A DNA stretch of 64,000 bases from Halichoerus grypus (Eukaryota; Chordata; Mammalia; Carnivora; Phocidae): assembly GCF_964656455.1 (NCBI RefSeq), contig NC_135712.1, forward strand, positions 73,289,239 to 73,353,238, given 5' to 3'. Below the pieces are notes generated by a model. The model was given only the letters and a program-made list of their open reading frames with translations, was not told the origin of the DNA and ran no database searches. A program made the position numbers and the translations under genes. Below, in pieces: positions 11,974 to 25,300 of the stretch (position 1 is its first letter; each line of letters opens with the position of its first letter).

Positions 11974-12013
<40 letters not shown>
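11974..12013 (+). repeat. (GT)20 microsatellite
   Basis: Forty bases of perfect GT repeat, a likely polymorphic marker. It lies beside a MIR-like segment at about 11800-11930. Confidence 0.97.
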
Positions 12014-12016
<3 letters not shown>

Positions 12017-12379
12017 CATGCTCATATATATAGTTACTAAGCTAATTAACCTTTGAATCAATTTAGTATTTATCTTAAAGCCCTTCTCCCAGTTTCATGT
12101 ATTACAAAGATGAGCAGTTTTCTTTTTGGCCTGTGTTTGACTTTAATTTTGACAGTTGGTGCTCTGTTGTGAAAAGCAAAAATTCCATTTAAGCCATTGG
12201 ATCAATCACTTTTCGAAATACAAGTTATGGTTTTCCCAAATAGCATTTAGTTCTGAATATTGCCTGTGGTAGAATTGTTTCACAGTGACTCCAGTGGGAC
12301 TAGCCACTTTTAATCTACTGAAATTTTGTTGAACTGTATATTATTCAAGCTAATATTAATTGTTAATGTATACTGCATA

Positions 12380-12610
12380 CTCAAAATGTTTCAGGAACTG
12401 TGCTAAATGCTTTGCATGTATTAACTCATTAGTTTCTCACAACAACCCTGGAAGGTATTGTTATCATTTTCATTTATGGAAGAGGAAATTGGGTCATCAG
12501 AAGACATAAAGTAGGTTGCCCAATGTCTTACATCTGGTTAGCGGTAGAGGAATAATTTGAACTGATTTTCTCAAGCCATATCCCCAGCTCTTAACTGCTA
12601 CACCAGACTA
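12380..12610 (-). mobile_element. MIR-like SINE
   Basis: Antisense MIR pattern: 'TGTGCTAAATGCTTTGCATG', 'AACTCATTAGTTTCTCACAA', 'GGTTGCCCAATGTCTTACAT' and 'GCGGTAGAGGAATAATTTGA'. Confidence 0.7.
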
Positions 12611-13189
12611 CTTCTGTTGCATTTTACAACCAGCTGCATTTTTCGCATGAGGAATCTAAAATTTAGTGAATTTAAATCATTTACCCAAATCACATTAACT
12701 AGTAAGTGACGTAGCAGAGAACAGAAGTGAGAGCTTCTGGAAGGCAATGGGGTGGGGTATAAATAAAAGAGGCTCTGCTGATAGACCTGGATAGGGCTCT
12801 AATTTGTGACCTTTAGCAACAACCTCTGTTGAAAGGCATGTGCATATTTTATTGTTCCTCCTAATCCAGGCTACTTCCTCTGGACTTTGGGCCTAGGAAA
12901 AGACCTTTAAAGATATGATACCTCTCCTGGTATCAGGAATACAGAATTTTAGTGGGAAACAGAAAAGTGAGAGGACTGCTTAGAGAGAGTACAATTCAAG
13001 TCTATGTTAAGATGGCGCAACCCCTGTACTATTCAACTCGACTAACTAATAGGTGTCAGATCTGGGTTCCTCACCCCATGGAACACAGATCCATGTTTCC
13101 ATTACCAACCTTGTTTCAGTATATTGCGGCTCAAAACTGAAAACTCTCCACCACCTTTGGCTGAACCTATTACCAAGCCACCTGCTAAC

Positions 13190-13380
13190 ATTGAAAGCTT
13201 CCTTTGTGTTCAACACCTTACTCCTCTATTTAATCTTCACAACTATGCTTCCAGGTGTGCTATTGTCTCCTAAGTACAGAGATGGAAACTGAGATTTAGA
13301 GAAGTTAAATCCCGAGATCACATAGCTAGGAAGTGGCAAAACCCACTTGACTGCAAGGAACCATGTGTAGTGGGTTTGAG
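13190..13380 (-). mobile_element. MIR-like SINE
   Basis: Antisense MIR pattern: 'TTTAATCTTCACAACTATGC', 'GATGGAAACTGAGATTTAGA' and 'GATCACATAGCTAGGAAGTG'. Confidence 0.65.
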
Positions 13381-14273
13381 AGTCTGATCCTCCCTCCGTG
13401 TTCCCAGTGTCTTTAGATCCACAAGACCTCTGGATTCCACTTATCTTCCTCTTATAGCACCCATATTGCTCCTGGCTCCCTCTTCTTCTACCCTGCACAT
13501 CTTAGTGGATTTTACCACGAGTATTTAATACTTTGGAAAACTCTGAGTGACTCTTACTGCATCAGAAGAGTCATCATTTAGAACGCTCAGATTATACTTG
13601 AGATTAATTGATCAAAATGGAAACATACACTGTGTTAAACTCAAATTACACAAACATGGGCAAGCTGACCAAGAGTATTTGTAAAAAAAATGCCAGATTA
13701 ACAAATGATTCTTTTAACCAAAACCTCAATTCCCATGTCTAGCATATAACCTTTGGGAAAACTGAGAAATGACAAAAAGGAAATTTACTAAGGTTTATGA
13801 GGCCAATTTATCAAGGAAGCAAAAATATTGTTTCTATTCATCTTTACTCAAGGAGTTACATATTTCTGAAAGTTATTCTGATATTTATAAGCTCTTTTAT
13901 ATCTATCTACTTACTTATTTTTTAACAGATGGGGAAAAAATCTGCTGACATTTTGATTGAGCTATCACTAACCATAAGCAGGATCTTTCACAGAAACCTC
14001 TTCCCTTTTCTTGATTATTAGGGATGTGATTTAATCTCTGCTCAGTGGAAACCAGCGCTTCCCAATCATCCACACTGGGAGGCAACTATAGTCTTCCTAG
14101 GTCATCAAACCTTTCTTCCATTTCCCACAGAAATTCCTTCTCTTGCTCTTCTCTCTTTTCACTTCTCAAATTTTGCTGTCATTTTCTCTTTCTGAATCTA
14201 ACTCCATTAAAGTAATTAAAGTAACTCCCACGTATTTGGAATAGTGTCTAGTAAACAACCCCCTTTACTTTTT

Positions 14274-14456
14274 TTTTTTAAGATTTTATTTATTTGAGAG
14301 AGAGAGAGAGAGCATGAGCAGGGGGGAGGGGCAGAGGGAGAAGCAGACTCCCTGCTGAATAGGGAGCCCAAAGCGGGGCTTGATCCCAGGACTCTGGGAT
14401 CATGACCTGAGCCAAAGTCAGACCCTTAACCGACTGAGCCACCCAGGTGCCCCCCA
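14274..14456 (-). mobile_element. Can-SINE
   Basis: T-rich tail and AAGATTTTATTTATTTGAGAG at the left; CACCCAGGTGCCCC head at the right. A 12 bp duplication CCTTTACTTTTT is found at 14262-14273 and 14457-14468. Confidence 0.92.
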
Positions 14457-16167
14457 CCTTTACTTTTTATTGGCATATATACATACAGTGGTGTCGATAA
14501 GGCACACTGATCTTCAGTGCACAGTTCAATGACATCTATCACCAATTATTTTTGCTCATTTTGGAACTTCCTACGAATAGTGTTGTGTATTGATTTATCA
14601 TACTTCATTGATTCAGTATAATGTCTTTGAAATTCATACATGCTGTTGTTTGCATTAGAAGTTCATTTTTAAAATTGTTTTGTAGTATTCCATTGTAGGA
14701 AAACACAAAATTTATTTATTTTTCTCCTGTTGATGTACCTTTAGATTGTTTTCAGTTTGGGGCTCTTATGAATAAAGCTGATATGAATATCCTTGTGCAA
14801 ATCTTTTTGTGAACATATGCAATTCTCTGTGTAAAAATCTAAGAATGGAGTTACTAGCTCATAGAATATTTGTATCTTGACCAACACAGTTTTTCAAAAC
14901 GTTTGTACCAATTTACACTCCCAATAACAATGTATGAGAGTAACATTGCTCCACATTTTTACCAATACTTGGTATATTCAGTCTTTTTAATTTTAGCTAT
15001 TCTATGGCTATATCATTGTGTCATTTTATCATTGTGTCATTTTAGAGTGAGTCCTCAAATCTGGTTGTGTAAGTCTTTCAACTTTGTTCTTTTTTAGGAT
15101 TGTCTTGGTTATTCTAGGCTGTGATATGTCATTGTAATTTTATTTTGCATTTCCTTAATGACATGATACTGAGCATCTTCTTGAATGCTATACGAGAAAT
15201 CTTCTTTTGTAAAATGCCTATTTCAGTCTTCTGCTCATTTTTTACTCTGTATATATTTCTTTTAATTGATTTGTAGTAGTTTTTGTATTTTCCAAATATG
15301 ATTTTTTTATATATAGGTACAGATATACATATATAGCTAATATTTTCTTCAGAGGCTTTTGATAAACAGAAGCTTTTAATTTTAATAAAATCACATACAT
15401 TTTTTGTCTTCTTTTGTTTCCTGTTTAAGAAATATTGTGTACTTAAAGTTCATGAAATATGTTTTCTGTTTTCTTTCAGATGATCTATGTTTTAGTTGTC
15501 ACATTTAAGCATATGTGCTACTATTAATGAATTTTTGTGTATGGAGTAAACTGGCGGGGGGGGGACTCATTTTTCTAGTACTATTCATTTTGATCCAGCA
15601 ACTACTTAATGAGCAAACCATCCTTTCCCCCACTGAATTGCCGTGGTTCCTTTTTTTGTAAATGAAGTGATTACATATGTTTGAGTCTCTTTCTGGATTC
15701 CCTACTTTGTTTTTCTTTTCTTTTTTTTTCTTTCTTCTTGGTCTCCCCCCCCCCACCTTCTTTTGTTTGTTTGTTTATAATTACTAGGAATTTATAGTAA
15801 GTTTTTACTTCTGGTAGTGTAAATCCTCCACAATTGTTCTTTTTGAAAATTGTCTTGATTACTTTAGGTCCTTTGTACTTCCATACCAATTTTGGAATCA
15901 GCTCATCAATTACCATAAAAAATGTCTGATGTGATTATAAATGGGATTGCTCCTGGCTAATCCCCAAACTTAATATATATCTCCCTTTATTTAGATCTTT
16001 GCTTTCAGCAATAAAGTGAGTTTTCAGTTTAGAGGTTTAACTTGGTTAGAACTATTATAAGGATATTGATTTTTTTTTTGCTTGATAATATTACAGATAT
16101 CTTCATTTTCAAATTATTACAAATAAAATTGGTTTTCTATATTGACCCATTGATAAATTCACTTATT

Positions 16168-16373
16168 TTTTTAAAGATTTTATTTATGTATTTATTTTAG
16201 AGAGAGAGAGCATGAGCAGGGGGAGGGGCAGAGGGAGAGGGAGAGAGAATCTCCAGCAGACTCCAAGCTGAGCACTGAACTTGAGGTGGGGCCAATCCCC
16301 CGACCTGCAGATTATGACCTGAGCCAAAATCAAGAGTTGGATGCTTAACCGACTGAGCCACCCAGGCCCCAAC
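16168..16373 (-). mobile_element. Can-SINE
   Basis: Tail 'TTTTTTTAAAGATTTTATTT' at the left and 'CTGAGCCACCCAGG' at the right. A perfect 13 bp target-site duplication AAATTCACTTATT lies at 16155-16167 and 16374-16386. Inserted in older L1. Confidence 0.94.
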
Positions 16374-16901
16374 AAATTCACTTATTAACTCTAATAATTT
16401 GTACATTCTTTCAGATTTCTTAATGTGCATAATTATATTATCTATTCATACCGAGAGTTCTACGTTTTTTTCTCAGCTTTATTGAGATATAATTGACATA
16501 CAACCTTGTATAAATTTAAGTTGTACAACATGTTGATTTGGTACACTTAAATAGTGTGAAATGTTTACCACCAAAGTGTTAGCTAATACTTCCATCACTT
16601 CACGTAATTACCATTTATTCTTTGTGAGGAGAACATTTAAGATCTACTCTCCTAGCAACTTTTAAGTATTAATACAGTATTGTTACTTCTTATGCTCCAA
16701 TTGTTATAAGTATTGTTACTTTTTCTTGTCTTATTGCACTTGTTAAAACTTTCAGTACTATATTAAATATTAGTGGTAATTATCGATAAGCTTATTTTAC
16801 CTGTAACTTCATGGGGGAAGTAATCAGTATTTCATTATTAAGAATGATGTTAGCCAAAGGATGTTCTTGTCTATTCCTAGTATGCTGAGAGGCTTCTTTA
16901 T

Positions 16902-16903
16902 TT

Positions 16904-16951
<48 letters not shown>

Positions 16952-16953
16952 TC
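16902..16953 (+). repeat. (TTTC)13 microsatellite
   Basis: Fifty-two bases of tetranucleotide TTTC repeat within old L1 DNA. Confidence 0.96.
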
Positions 16954-18247
16954 CCTTATCATGTATTAGTGTTGAATTTTATCAAAGTATTTCTCTGTAC
17001 CAATTGAGATGATGTTATGACTTTCCTCCTGAATGTTAACACACCAAAATACATTGATTGATTTTCAAACCCTTGCAATGCTAGAACAAACCCCATTTGG
17101 TAATGACATATTAACTTTTAATATATATCACTGCTTTAGTTAGATAATATATTTCAGGGTTACTTCATCTATGCTTCTTACAAATCTTAACCTGTAAATT
17201 TCCTTTCTTTTAACAAACCTATCACATTTTAGTGTCTGAGTATGCTGACTTCATGAAGCAAGTTGGGAACATTCCCACCTCCTCTACTTATGGAAGAGTT
17301 TGTGCAAAATTGATATCACTTCTACCTTAAATATTTGAAAGGATTCACAAGCCATCTGGGTTTGAATATTTTTTTGTAGAAAAGCTTTTAGTTACACATT
17401 AATTTTCTTTAATAGCAGTAAAATATTCAACTTTATTTAAGTTTATCAATTTTATTAAACTTTTAAAGTACAAATTCAACATTATTGATTTTCTTTATTG
17501 TATGCCTGATTTCTATTTTATTCATTTCTGCTTTTCTTTATTATCTCCTTCCTTACACTTTCTAAGGTTTAATTTGCTGCTCTTTCTATAGCTTCTTGAG
17601 TTGGAAGCTTATTTTATTGATTTCAAACATTTTTTCTTTTCTTACATAAACATCTAAAACTATAGATTTCCCTCTAATCATTGTCTTAAGTGCATCCCAC
17701 AAGTTTTGATTTGTCAATTTTCATTTTTATTCAGTTCAAAATATTTCTTAATGCCCATTGTAATTTCTCATTTGATTCACATGTATTGCTTAGAAAAATG
17801 CTATTTAATTACCAAACATTTGGGAATTTTTAAGTTATTCTGCTGTTAATTTCTAGTTTAATTACAATGTCATAATATTTTATGTTCTAGAATGTGGTAA
17901 ATTTACGTAAATAGTTTACGTGGACTTGAAAAGAATTTGAATTATGCAGTTTGGGGCTATAATTTTCTTTGTCAATTAGGTCAATTTAGTTAATGGGTTT
18001 GTTCAAACGTCCTGTATTCTCACTGAAAAAAAATTTTTTTTGTCTACTAGTCTTATCAGTTAGTGAAAAGAGTGTTAAAATCTATGATGACAGTGACTTT
18101 AAGTTCTATTTTGCTTTACAAATTTTGAAACTATGTGTGTCAGTGCCCTTAAATCTAAAATTGTTATTTCTTCCTGTTGATTTGATATTTTTAGATTATG
18201 AAGTATGCTTATTTTTTTCAGAATATTTATTTTTTAAAGTCTATTTT

Positions 18248-18443
18248 GGGAGCCTTTGGGTGGCTCAATTGGTTAAGCGTCTGCCTTCAGCTCAGGTCAT
18301 GATCCCGGGGTCCTACAATGGAGTGTAGGGCTCCCTGCTCATTGGGGAGCCTGCTTCTCCCTCTCCCTCTGTCTGCTGCCCCCCCTGCTTGTGCTCTCTC
18401 TCTCTCTGTCAAATAAATAAATAAAATCTTAAAAAGAATAAAA
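18248..18443 (+). mobile_element. Can-SINE
   Basis: Starts GGGAGCCTTTGGGTGGCTCA and ends in AAATAAATAAATAAAATCTT plus an A-rich tail. A perfect 13 bp duplication TAAAGTCTATTTT lies at 18235-18247 and 18444-18456. Inserted in older L1. Confidence 0.94.
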
Positions 18444-19639
18444 TAAAGTCTATTTTGTCTGATATTAACACAGCTATACTAGTTCTCCTCTGTTAGTCTT
18501 TGCATTGTTTATTTCCCTATCTTTCTCCTTTTAATCTATTTGCTTCTTTGTATTTAAAGGTATCTCTTGTAAACAACATATAGTGGGTTTTTTTACTATC
18601 TAGTCTGACAATCTTTGTTTTCAATCACAGTAGTAATGTCATTTATATGTAATGTAATTACTGATATCGTTGGGTTAAAGTTACTATTTTTTCCCATCTA
18701 TTCTATCTATTCTTTGTCTTTTTCTTCAATTAACATTATATCATAGAATGGTCCATATTTCTGCATTGACTTCATACATTTTCTTTTTAATGGTGCCACC
18801 TTGGCCATTGTTTTGATATTTCACATCTTGCTGAACTGTTAGCTATCATTTGGTTCTTCCAGTAACTTTGCTATTACAGATAATACTGCACTGAACATCA
18901 TTACACACATTACTTTCTACTTTGTGTATTATTTCCTTAGGGTGTATTTCCAAGTGTGGCATTACTGATTCAAGGGGTAGAAACATCTTTATAAATCTTG
19001 ATATAATTTGTCACCTTGCTTTCTCTAAAGAATTATTCCAGTTTATAAGGTTATTAGCAGTATGTAGCTGTAGTGATTTTATTGCTGTCTTGCTGGCATT
19101 GTCAGTTCCTTTTTTCAAATAAAAAATGTTGTATAGAAAAGAACTGAAGGGGTATCAGAATTATGATTACCAGTGCCATCATTGTATGTAAGTTAACAAA
19201 AAAAAAGGGAAAGGTATTTGAGATGTGCTTTTTCAGCTACAAGCTGGCCTAAAATTCCAAACCATTCTACTTCAATTTTGAACACTTTGGCAATAAGCTC
19301 CCATGAATAACTTAGTAAAATGATGCATATTTATGACATAATATGTGAACTGGCATATACAGTTTATTGGAGTCTAATAAAACTATCATTCACAAATAAA
19401 ACTAAAACAGGTTTATAGAATCAGAAGGTAGGTAGGAAGACAGAAAGGAGACCCAACTGAAAATATGCTTAGAAGTAGAGTGAACACATTTTTAAGTTAC
19501 ATTTAAACCTCATCATGAATAATCTCAAAATAGAGTGGCTGCATCAGTAAACTTAATGAACATTTTTTCCCACGCCGTTAATACTGAGGAGCACTGGAAA
19601 GGAACTCTTAAAATTGTAATTACTTTGCAGACTACTTAA

Positions 19640-19800
19640 AGATACATTATCTCATTTGAGCACAAGTACCCTGTAAGGCATGTATTTCTAATTGTTTTGT
19701 AAAGGAATAAATTGGGATTCCCTAGAGGTGATATGATTTACCTAAGGTCACATAGGTGATAACTAGTAGAGCAGTGACTCAAACTTACATCTTTGCTACC
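19640..19800 (-). mobile_element. MIR-like SINE
   Basis: Antisense MIR pattern: 'ATTATCTCATTTGAGCACAA', 'TTACCTAAGGTCACATAGGT' and 'TAGAGCAGTGACTCAAAC'. Confidence 0.65.
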
Positions 19801-20826
19801 TGTGACCTTACCATTATGTTTAAGGATTACTTTCAACAACTGTTATTAAAATCTTAATCTACCACAGATTTCTTTACTAGAAAAAATTAATGAAAATGAC
19901 CATATCGAAGATGAAAACTTTTCCAAAATATTAAACCAAGAGATTCATTATAACAGGATCTAAACTGGTATAAAATTCAGGAGATTCTGTTATTAAAAAT
20001 GCTATAGAAACTCAGCAAAAACCTTTTTTCTCGGCATTACATTTCTGTGATCTGGACACAGGAGTTCAGAATCTTAGGGAAAAAAACACATAAAAATAAC
20101 AGCAGAACCTAAAATAATAGTATAGTAGTAATGTCATTCATAATCAGCATCCCTCTGGGTCTTCCAAGTACACTAAAAGTCTAGTTTTTGAAATTTGAAA
20201 ACAAATGCTGTTAAACTTCATTGTGGAAGATGGAAACTAGAAATTGGCTTGAAATAAAAGAATCTATTGTTTTTGGCTATGTGTTTGGCTATGTGTCTCC
20301 CCCTAAAACCACGTCTCAAAGTATTCGCTCTATTCGGGATAATATCAACTACCTTACTACTAAAAGTAGAAATATTTCAGCATGTTACTGTCAGGGTAAA
20401 TTCCTATGAGTGGTCTTTTAAAAGTCTTTCATGTCCACAGACAATCTCTTGATTTATATCATCCTACCCTTTGTATCATCGTCCTCCAGTAAATTTACAT
20501 TAATAATTTTTTAAAAACCCTATCCCTGAAAAAAGTAAATCTGGTCCAAAACATGGGGTGACTCTTGACAGTATTTAGAATGAAGTAAGTCTGCCCGTTC
20601 CTTGCTCCTCTGTCTCATGTTTTAGTTCCATATGCCAGTATAGCAAAATGAGTCCTTTTTTAATGGTATCAGCTGACAGCTGTAAGCAATCAGTCTGATT
20701 CAACTAGCTGAAACCAGATTTCCCTCCCAACTAGTATCGCTGCATCTAACGCTTGTGTTTCTTGGAACAAAGTGATGTGTTTATGTAAAAAAAGAAAAAT
20801 AGAGTCATGTTTTATTTACATGCCAG

Positions 20827-21000
20827 GAGGTGTTTGGTTACCGGACCCAGAATCTACGCAGAGCCCTCTGCCTTATAACATCCATGCTGACCTGCGGGTT
20901 TCTTCAGCTGGTGTTCTATTGGAAACCCCAGTGGAGGGTGTGGGCCAACTGCATTCCATGCCCCTTGCAAGAAGCAGACACTGTTTTGCTAAAAACAACG
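20827..21000 (+). CDS. ATP13A5: ATP13A5 exon 2: N-terminal membrane-associated (Ma) segment
   Basis: Residues 21-78. The acceptor is a pyrimidine-rich stretch ending CCAG, the donor is ACG|GTGAGT, and both ends are phase 0. It begins EVFGYR and runs into a hydrophobic stretch (about residues 34-51) followed by the Trp/Pro/Cys-rich stretch WRVWANCIPCPLQEADTVLL. This is the P5B-specific N-terminal domain, which associates with the membrane from the cytosolic side and in ATP13A2 contributes to lipid regulation. The whole 174 bp is open and closely matches the ATP13A4/A5 pattern. Confidence 0.95.
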
Positions 21001-21424
21001 GTGAGTGCCCTTCAGCATTGCATTGGTGGCACAACAATTGACTGGCTGGCATTCCAGAATAGATCTTTCTTTACTCAAGTTTCTTGTCCCCAAATAGGAG
21101 ATGGCAAAACTATCCCTGAACCTACTTGCCATCTCTTATTTTGACTCAGGAAGGAAGGACATTGTCCTCCATGTCACCCTAGGGAAGTTTCTACCATGTC
21201 AGGCTAATTCTCAATGCCTTTAGCCATTACACAAGCAGGGGCTGTCAGTGTTATAACTCTTAAAGACATAACACAGGAAGGATAGTTCAGTTTTTTAAGA
21301 ATACATATTTTGAGGGGAAAGTAGACATTTTAAACACCTAAATGTCATTTTTAAGATAGCTGGAAAATATTTTCTGGATATAAAACTTTCCTGTAAAGTG
21401 TGTCTTTCTTTTTATTATCTAGCA

Positions 21425-21606
21425 CAGTGGTTCTCAAATTTTAATGCAAATCAGTTACATGGAGGGTCCTTAAAACACAGACTGCTGACCTTGTCCCAGA
21501 ATTTCTGATTCAGTAGGCTTGTGGTGGGGTTGAGAATTTGCTTTTCTAGCAAGTTCCAAGATAATGCTGATGCTCCTGTCTATAGCCAAAACTTTGGGAA
21601 CCACTG
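21425..21606 (+). mobile_element. hAT-Charlie element, MER20-like, in intron 2
   Basis: Terminal inverted repeats CAGTGGTTCTCAAA and 'TTTGGGAACCACTG' bound 182 bp with the internal motif 'AGAATTTCTGATTCAGTAGG'. Flanking octamers ATCTAGCA and GTCTAGGT share a TCTAG core, a possible decayed 8 bp duplication. It fills much of intron 2 (21001-21685), just before exon 3. Confidence 0.8.
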
Positions 21607-21685
21607 GTCTAGGTAGGTATTTATTTGATTGCCTTATTAAATAAACAACATTTGAGAATTTCATGGGCTGGATTGTCTTCTCTAG

Positions 21686-21832
21686 GATGAATTTCAAAGA
21701 TATATGAGGAAGAAGGTTATATGCCTTTACTTATCCACACTGAAGTTTCCTATAAGCAAGAACCCAGAAGAACCCCTGGTGGCTGACCGCCACTCTGTCA
21801 TTAACCAAGCCATATTGAAGCCAGAATTAAAA
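21686..21832 (+). CDS. ATP13A5: ATP13A5 exon 3: cytosolic N-terminal domain
   Basis: Residues 79-127, beginning DEFQRYMRKKV and ending INQAILKPELK. The acceptor is TTCTCTAG|GAT and the donor AAA|GTAAGT; phase 0 at both ends. The segment VADRHSVINQA helps separate ATP13A5 from ATP13A4. A hAT/MER20-like element ends about 80 bp before the acceptor without touching the polypyrimidine tract. Confidence 0.95.
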
Positions 21833-22054
21833 GTAAGTAATTTTGAGTGTAATGTTATGGCATGTTTTTTAAAAAAGAATAATGCAAATGTTTATTGGAT
21901 GGAAGTTCTGAATGTCACAGTGCTGGACTGGGAATTACAACAAGGTATCAAGGAAAGTGAGTGTAGTGTGGGGACTTGTGACAAATAGCCCTCACTTCCC
22001 CCCATGGGCTTTACTTTGTGAATGACACTTGTTCTATCACATTTGTAATTGCAG

Positions 22055-22125
22055 CTGCGATGTATCCAAGTGCAAAAAATCAGGTACATTTGGGACTACT
22101 TGGAGAAGAGGTTTCAGAAAGTTGG
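22055..22125 (+). CDS. ATP13A5: ATP13A5 exon 4: VQKIRY segment
   Basis: Residues 128-150 plus two bases of the Gly151 codon (71 bp). It encodes LRCIQVQKIRYIWDYLEK and then RFQKV; the VQKIRYxW core is a P5B hallmark in the region before M1. The acceptor is TTGCAG|CTG and the donor GG|GTAAGT. The split Gly codon is completed by the first base of exon 5. Confidence 0.95.
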
Positions 22126-22229
22126 GTAAGTTTGGCTTTTTCTCAGCATTCATCAGGGTATAAGGGAAGAACACTGATTTGTTGAATGCCATGAACTAAA
22201 GCATGCTTCTTGTCCTGACCACATCTTAG

Positions 22230-22310
22230 GCTACTGGAAGATAGCAACTCCTGCCATGACATCCACCACACGTTTGGACTGGGCCTGACCAGTGAAGAAC
22301 AAGAGGTCAG
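22230..22310 (+). CDS. ATP13A5: ATP13A5 exon 5: linker before M1
   Basis: Completes Gly151, encodes residues 152-177 and starts Arg178 (81 bp). It reads LLEDSNSCHDIHHTFG and then LGLTSEEQEV; the LTxEEQExR motif is shared by ATP13A4 and ATP13A5. The acceptor is CTTAG|G and the donor AG|GTAGGG. Intron 4 is only 104 bp, so exons 4 and 5 probably splice by intron definition. Confidence 0.95.
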
Positions 22311-25300
22311 GTAGGGTTTGTGACACTCCCTGAGAATAAACTCTGTCAGTAGAAATTGAGATATCAAATGACTTATGATCAGTGAACTGTTGGCATAATG
22401 CTTCATCAGCTTCATATAATCCCAGTTTATTTATCAGCAACAAAGACATATTTTAAGTTGTTCTTATTTTAGGCAAACTTATTAAAAAGAAAAGCCAATC
22501 AAATAATATTTGAATTTTTTTCCCTCAGGACTGTGGAATAGTCTCCTCTGTGTTGTCTTTTTTGTTCTTTCCTCAAAAAATTTTGAGTCATTTCATAGAC
22601 ATCTGCTTCATCATCCTCCAAATCCTCTGAGAGACAGAAAGACAATATTATGATTGCATTTTCTTATAAAGAAACAGCCTAGAGATGAGGATTTTGTTTG
22701 CTCAGGTAGTTGTGTCATTCACCATTGTGTTCATAGCACCTGGAACAGTGCCTGATTCATGGTAGAAGTTCGATATATATTTATGGAATGAATGAATATA
22801 AGAATGTATTTGTTGACCTATTGAGTGAATACCTCTACTACGCCAGGCACTCTGCAAGGAACTAGGGATCTAAGGATAAATAAGGCTTAGTCATTGCCCC
22901 AGAGACATTCACTGACTATTGGGAAAGAGAGACAAAGAATAGTGGTACAATTGTGAGAATGAGATCTATACATGCACATAGATTAGGACATAATAGTGTA
23001 ATAGTAGCATAGAAATGCTTATGCTCCTCATTAACCCACAGAGATTTTGAGTTCTGGCTTCCCATCTGTAATTTGAAATGGTGAATCCTGGTGAGTCTGA
23101 AAGTAAACCATTGCAAGCCTTCCCTGGAATCTTAATAATCACCTTCATTTCTTGCCCATTTTAAGGACATTTCCTGCCTGCCCTTTTCCAGTCTGTCAGA
23201 AACACAAATTCTCAAGCTAAAAAGCAATCTGGTACCTAAAATACAGGTTCTGGGCCTCCACCCCCATATTCTGATCTAGTAGGTAGGAGCTAAGGGTAGT
23301 AGTGAGAGCAGAAACTGCACTTTTAGCAAGCACCCCTATTGTTTTTAAAGTTTTCATCTTGCCTGAAGATGTTGAAAATGAAAAAGTCATCTAGACTTTG
23401 ACAATATTTGCAAAATGCCTTAAAAAGAGTATCATTATATAAGATTTCAAATGCAATACTTAATAAACTGAAACACATAATGTTTTCAAAGTCATTAAAA
23501 CATACTGGTTTAATTGCATTAAGCACCAGGAGTGCAAAGAATTGATCTATTTAGGAAATTTAGTTGATTATCGCAGATATACTTTGCCTTTGCCTAGGAC
23601 ACTATTTCCACAGGAAAGATTGTCCATCAGTGTAGCTATCTCATGTTTGTCCTTATTTATCAAGGGCCAAGCTTTAATAAACATCATACATAATTAAATT
23701 TAAATCTGGTCCACGCAATAAAGAACTTGACAATCTAATAAGCAAGACAAAGAGTATAGTTTCCCAAATATGAAGAATAGAGGAGATAATCTCCTCATAA
23801 ATATATAGGCAGATTTTATTTATGGGCTTTTTTAGTTGGACAGTAAAGGGAGTAAGTAGAATGTGAACTATTTCCACCCTTAATTTTTTAGTGTAAGACT
23901 AGGGATTTTTAAAAAAAATTAAATGCAATTGATTGATTGGTTGGTTGCATGATATCAGATTAATTTCCTAAATGGATATGAGCTTGCCTTCATGAAAAGC
24001 AAGGATGCAACATGAAAAATAAAAGAAGGAGGATCACAAAACTCTCTGATAATGAAAAGCCACAAAGTCTAAATAAAACGTTCTTTTTAGGCTTCCTAGC
24101 AGCCAGGCAAAGACGGAAAATGCACACATTTATGTAACTGTCATTTTTTAGTGGCAAAAAGGCAAATCAGGACATCAGGAGAGATTAACATTATCCTGAA
24201 GAGAAATTTTCAGGGGGCCTCAGGAAGAAAATTGTTCTAGGAGATCCCTTGCTCCTATCTTCATTCACTCATGAACTGGATGCCTGGGAACTTTTTCTAA
24301 TTCTATAAGCCTGCTCCTTAAAAATTCCAAAGTTCACAGAAGTAGGTCATGTCAGAACCCCCTGGATTAACATTAATTATTTAGAAAACTTCAGGTCTCC
24401 CTCCCTGCCAAGGACTCCATTGGTGACTTATCAGAATGGAATCAGAGTGGTCATGTGTGGTTTGAAAAAGCTCACCAGTGATTCTGACATGGTCCTCCTA
24501 CCTCCTTGAGGACCCCCCACTCTAGGCTTCACCATCTGGAGCTTAAAGTGCCTAGCACACAACATATTCTCCATAATTATTTGGTGAATATATTAATAAA
24601 TGAATGAATGAACAAATAATCAAATTGAAAAAGGACATATACCATCCCAAAAGAAAGTATTCCTATTCATTCATGTTTGGTTATTCAGAAATAAATACAT
24701 CCCAACAGATTTACTATTGTGGAATGGTTGCAGGAAAGCTCAGTGATCCTTCAAGTGCAGTTCAGAGCCAACCCAGAAATGCCCTCCACAGCTTCCCTGT
24801 TAAGAAATATTTCAATCTCTTTTGGAGAGGGACCTTCTGCCTCCAAAGAAATTATCCCCCTAATGGATAGTTCTGAATGTTAGGCAAGTCTACATAATTT
24901 TATTCAGCCTATTTAGTTCTATAAGGCCACCTGGAATAATTCTAGGGCCCCCTTTCCTTGCCATCTTGTCAGATTTCCAAAGTAAGGATGTGTAATCTCC
25001 TCTGTTCCTTGGAAATTTCCTCACGTGACCCAGCTTCAAGCCTTCCATTCCTTCTGGTTGCTCAGCCATTGGTCAATGTCCCTGAAAATCCTGCTTGGCT
25101 TGTGCTCAGATTGAGATGAGTACATGATCCCTAAATACACAATACCTTTTGGCAAGAAATAATGGAAAATATCAAGCAGCAAGGGGCATGCCAGGCTGTG
25201 ATCCAAACGTGGCTCAGACAAGCCCTAAAGAGGTTAATCTATAGGCTCCTATTAATCCGTTGGGTTTCAGTCCTCACGGGAGCTAAGCTCCTCACCTTTT

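Larger units (their letters stand above)
14469..19115 (-). mobile_element. Decayed old LINE-1 cluster (L1M-type), antisense
   Basis: Minus-strand L1 ORF2 is recognisable in many places, e.g. 16990-17110 (the '...ATTGAGATGATGTTATG' region leading to 'CCCATTTGGTAATGACATA'), 17240-17360 and 17440-17830. An L1M 3'-end fragment, 'CTCAGCTTTATTGAGATATA', starts near 16475. Two SINEs and a (TTTC)n tract interrupt it. Several fragments of different age are probably mixed and no frame is intact. Confidence 0.7.
6676..20826 (+). other. ATP13A5: ATP13A5 intron 1 (14,151 bp)
   Basis: GTGAGT donor and CCAG acceptor. Contents: SINEs at 7234, 14274, 16168 and 18248; MIR-like segments (about 7490-7640, 11800-11930, 12380-12610, 13190-13380, 19640-19800); a hAT-like remnant (about 7905-8180); a MaLR-type LTR (about 9820-10435); (GT)n at 11974; and a long old L1 cluster (14.5-19.1 kb). 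About 8450-9800, 10450-11800 and 19120-20800 show nothing I can classify. An AT-rich patch lies at 11010-11075. Confidence 0.85.

Noticed and set aside
22143..22449. Minus-strand open frames over exons 4-5
   Set aside because: They are antisense to real ATP13A5 exons and have no independent support.
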